Positions 62,343 through 64,000 of a stretch of 64,000 nt of DNA are shown in pieces. Position numbers and translations under genes: made by a program. The stretch spans positions 2,852,001 to 2,916,000 of the forward strand of contig NZ_CP049246.1 of the NCBI RefSeq assembly GCF_011046555.1, given 5' to 3'. The DNA comes from Sphingobacterium lactis (lineage in GTDB: Bacteria > Bacteroidota > Bacteroidia > Sphingobacteriales > Sphingobacteriaceae). The notes beneath the pieces were generated by a model. That model searched no databases, was not told the DNA's origin, and worked only from the letters and a program-made list of their open reading frames with translations. How positions within the stretch are numbered: position 1 is the first letter of the stretch; each line of letters starts with the position of its first letter.

Positions 62343-63296
62343 ATGAAAATTAACAAATTATACATTTCGAGCATGTTGATGCTCGCCTTAATGGCCAGTT
62401 GCAATAGCGGGGATAATAAGGCTGAAAAAAACGGCACTGAAACTAGTGGAGGAGGCTTGTTTGGTGGAGCCAACTCCAAGGATAAAGCCGTAGAGATTGT
62501 TGATTTTAACAACAAATTGGTGAAAGCCGACAATACGCACAGCAATTATATCCAACATTTTCTAAGCAACCTTGACCAAACGGATCGATACGTACAGAAT
62601 GTATTGACAAATCCAGATGGTCTCAATATTTCTCCAATTACCGCTGTGGTACCTACCATTAACAACCTGGATGGTATTGTTTACCCGGATGGCTTCAGTT
62701 CCGAATTCAAGCCGTTGGTGGATTATATGGACGCAAGTTTCAAGGCATTAAAAGAAATTGACAAGGAAATCAAAGCATATACCAGTGCCGAGGATTATAA
62801 GGAGGACAAAGGTGCGAAAATGAAGGACTTCAGGACCCGTTCCGAGGCTGAAATCAAAAAGAACCGCGATGCCGTAACTTCAATTTACGACAAGCTCATT
62901 CCACAAGTTGAAAAAGCGGAGGAGGTTGTGCTTGCAGACCATCCTTTCAAAGACCAGATCATGCGTTCCAAAAAAATCATGAATGAAGTTCAGCGCATTA
63001 CTGATGGTGCATTTTCCATCAATGATGTCAACGCTTTTAATGGAACCTTCAAGAAAGCTTATGCTGATATCGAAAAACTGTACAATGAAAATAAATCCGA
63101 CAATTTACCTTCGGAAGGTAAGTCGAAAGAAAGCAGTTTTACGAGGTTCAACGATGAGGTAAATAGTTTCTTGGGTAAAATGCGCATCGTCCAACGCGAA
63201 CTTGATGCATCCAAAACTCCGGATCTCTCTAATATCGAAACATTGGATCAAAGCGCGCAAAATGTTTTAAGCAGCTATAACTCATTTGTAAATTAA
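62343..63296 (+). CDS. DUF3829 (YiiG-like) lipoprotein
   Basis: A 317-aa lipoprotein starting at the ATG at 62343; the longer frame from 62268 would overlap the upstream gene's end. The signal is LYISSMLMLALMASC with lipobox Cys about residue 20, then a Gly-rich linker (SGGGLFGGANS). The mature part is all helical: VDFNNKLVKADNTHSNYIQH and YMDASFKALKEIDKEIKAYT. This matches the YiiG/DUF3829 family of unknown function. Confidence 0.8.
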   Translation: MKINKLYISSMLMLALMASCNSGDNKAEKNGTETSGGGLFGGANSKDKAVEIVDFNNKLVKADNTHSNYIQHFLSNLDQTDRYVQNVLTNPDGLNISPITAVVPTINNLDGIVYPDGFSSEFKPLVDYMDASFKALKEIDKEIKAYTSAEDYKEDKGAKMKDFRTRSEAEIKKNRDAVTSIYDKLIPQVEKAEEVVLADHPFKDQIMRSKKIMNEVQRITDGAFSINDVNAFNGTFKKAYADIEKLYNENKSDNLPSEGKSKESSFTRFNDEVNSFLGKMRIVQRELDASKTPDLSNIETLDQSAQNVLSSYNSFVN

Positions 63297-63306
63297 GGAT
63301 AGACTT

Positions 63307-63645
63307 ATGCAGAATCTTCAATTTAAACCCTTCGATAAAGACGAATTGACCGTAAAGTTAAAGGAAGCATTCCCAGAATATAAGGTGCAAACGACCTTTG
63401 GTACTCTTCAGGTCCGAAAATCTGGTTTTACCATTACGGGCAATGTCGCTTTGAAAACAACTCCTGAGGCAGGGATTATCCGGACACAATCGAATCTAGA
63501 CATGGCATTGATTTTCTTACTTGTCAGTCTACCCATTGGTATCTATATCTATATGAAAGCGGAAAAGACGAAAGCCTTAGAAAACGAAGTGGTTGCAAAA
63601 TTAAAGGAGATCCTGGAGCCCGTATCGTATCAGGCTACAGCATAA
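63307..63645 (+). CDS. Small membrane-anchored hypothetical protein
   Basis: A 112-aa protein. The N-terminal domain (FPEYKVQTTFGTLQVRKSGF) is a short alpha/beta unit, followed by a membrane segment LDMALIFLLVSLPIGIYIYM and a C-terminal helix rich in Lys and Glu. It starts 10 bases after the DUF3829 stop, so it is cotranscribed. I do not recognise the family. Confidence 0.65.
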   Translation: MQNLQFKPFDKDELTVKLKEAFPEYKVQTTFGTLQVRKSGFTITGNVALKTTPEAGIIRTQSNLDMALIFLLVSLPIGIYIYMKAEKTKALENEVVAKLKEILEPVSYQATA

Positions 63646-63800
63646 GCTCATGCGAAAGCAGAAGAACTAGACTAAAACTACCGATTGGCAGCTTGTGGCT
63701 ATATTTAGCCATTGAGCTGCTCCTTCGGGAAAGCCTTTTCCTCTTGGGGATAGGCCCATAAACAAGACTTAGGTTTTTTGTGAATTATAGTCTATTAAGT

Positions 63801-63839
63801 GAAGAAGCCCCCAATGCAGCTGCAAAGGGGGCTTTCTTC
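63801..63839. terminator. Bidirectional terminator
   Basis: GAAGAAGCCCCC and GGGGGCTTTCTTC form a stem with one bulge around a loop of 14 bases containing GCAGCTGC. It separates the plus-strand 61988-63645 genes from the minus-strand esterase gene. Confidence 0.7.
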
Positions 63840-63862
63840 ATATTAAAGCTAGCGTTAGAATA

Positions 63863-64000
63863 CTATTTGAAAATCTTTTCATTGACGATCTCAATCTCAT
63901 CCTGTGTAATGGTATGTCCCATCTCTGGATAAATTTTCTCGATCACATCCGCTCCCATGCTGGAGAGCTGTTTGGTACTTTCCTGTACACGCTTAACGGG
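63863..64000 (-). CDS. Serine esterase/phospholipase-carboxylesterase, C-terminus only
   Basis: The last 45 codons of a gene that continues past the right edge. It has QLSSMGADVIEKIYPEMGHT followed by ITQDEIEIVNEKIF. The His in PEMGHTI is the catalytic His of the YpfH/phospholipase-carboxylesterase branch of alpha/beta hydrolases. The Ser and Asp lie outside the window. Confidence 0.75.
   Translation of the reverse strand, partial: PVKRVQESTKQLSSMGADVIEKIYPEMGHTITQDEIEIVNEKIFK

Overview
The window is a chromosomal segment of a Bacteroidota bacterium, most likely a Sphingobacterium or close relative in the Sphingobacteriaceae. The signs are: lipobox lipoproteins of the fimbrillin-like and DUF4836/DUF3829 types, the -7 promoter element TANNTTTG ahead of many genes, a monomeric isocitrate dehydrogenase, and housekeeping proteins (RpsF-RpsR-RplI, AccA, CoaA) of Bacteroidota type. 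Functions are read from motifs and family knowledge; no database search was possible.

Left part (1-39.7 kb), mostly core genome. It holds an SRAP protein; two paralogous modules of a 53-residue peptide plus a fimbrillin-like lipoprotein, on either side of a DEAD-box helicase/cold-shock operon; tRNA-Ser(GGA); mgsA-OsmC, coaA, an MscS channel and accA; an intergenic region full of REP-like hairpins and a 64-bp palindrome; icd; a nitrosative-stress pair (hemerythrin-like protein and flavohemoprotein); CDF and BASS transporters; an aminotransferase; the rpsF-rpsR-rplI operon; a three-gene DUF4836 lipoprotein operon; and a compact operon of a cysteine-synthase-like PLP enzyme, a permuted-papain-like protein and a PanD-type decarboxylase, whose product is unknown.

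Aromatic catabolism (39.7-51.5 kb). One minus-strand cluster encodes the whole route from phenol to central metabolism: AraC regulator, catB, catC, catA, the six-subunit phenol hydroxylase dmpKLMNOP, pcaD, a fused CoA-transferase and the thiolase pcaF. Phenol is hydroxylated to catechol, cleaved ortho to cis,cis-muconate, and carried through muconolactone, enol-lactone and 3-oxoadipate to succinyl-CoA and acetyl-CoA. A tandem 9-bp repeat abutting a -7 box with no -33 TTTG upstream of catB is the likely AraC-controlled promoter.

Mobile and defence region (51.5-61.5 kb). It holds a 123-bp palindromic-ended element (second copy at 21.0 kb, inverted), an intact GC-richer IS3-family element with an A_AAA_AAG frameshift site, and a cupin gene. 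An AT-rich island follows, bounded by direct repeats of the tRNA-Lys terminator and 3' end, and carries decayed gene and integrase remnants. Inside are two gene cassettes, each ending in a nearly identical ~195-bp attC-like site. One is a two-gene CBASS system (TM-SAVED effector and CD-NTase). The other is a PRTase-CE-like phosphoribosyltransferase with a NADAR glycosidase. The latter pair is my best candidate for a little-described defence or toxin-antitoxin-like system.

Right end (61.5-64 kb): tRNA-Lys(UUU), a DUF4870 membrane protein, a DUF3829 lipoprotein, a small membrane-anchored protein and the C-terminus of a serine esterase.
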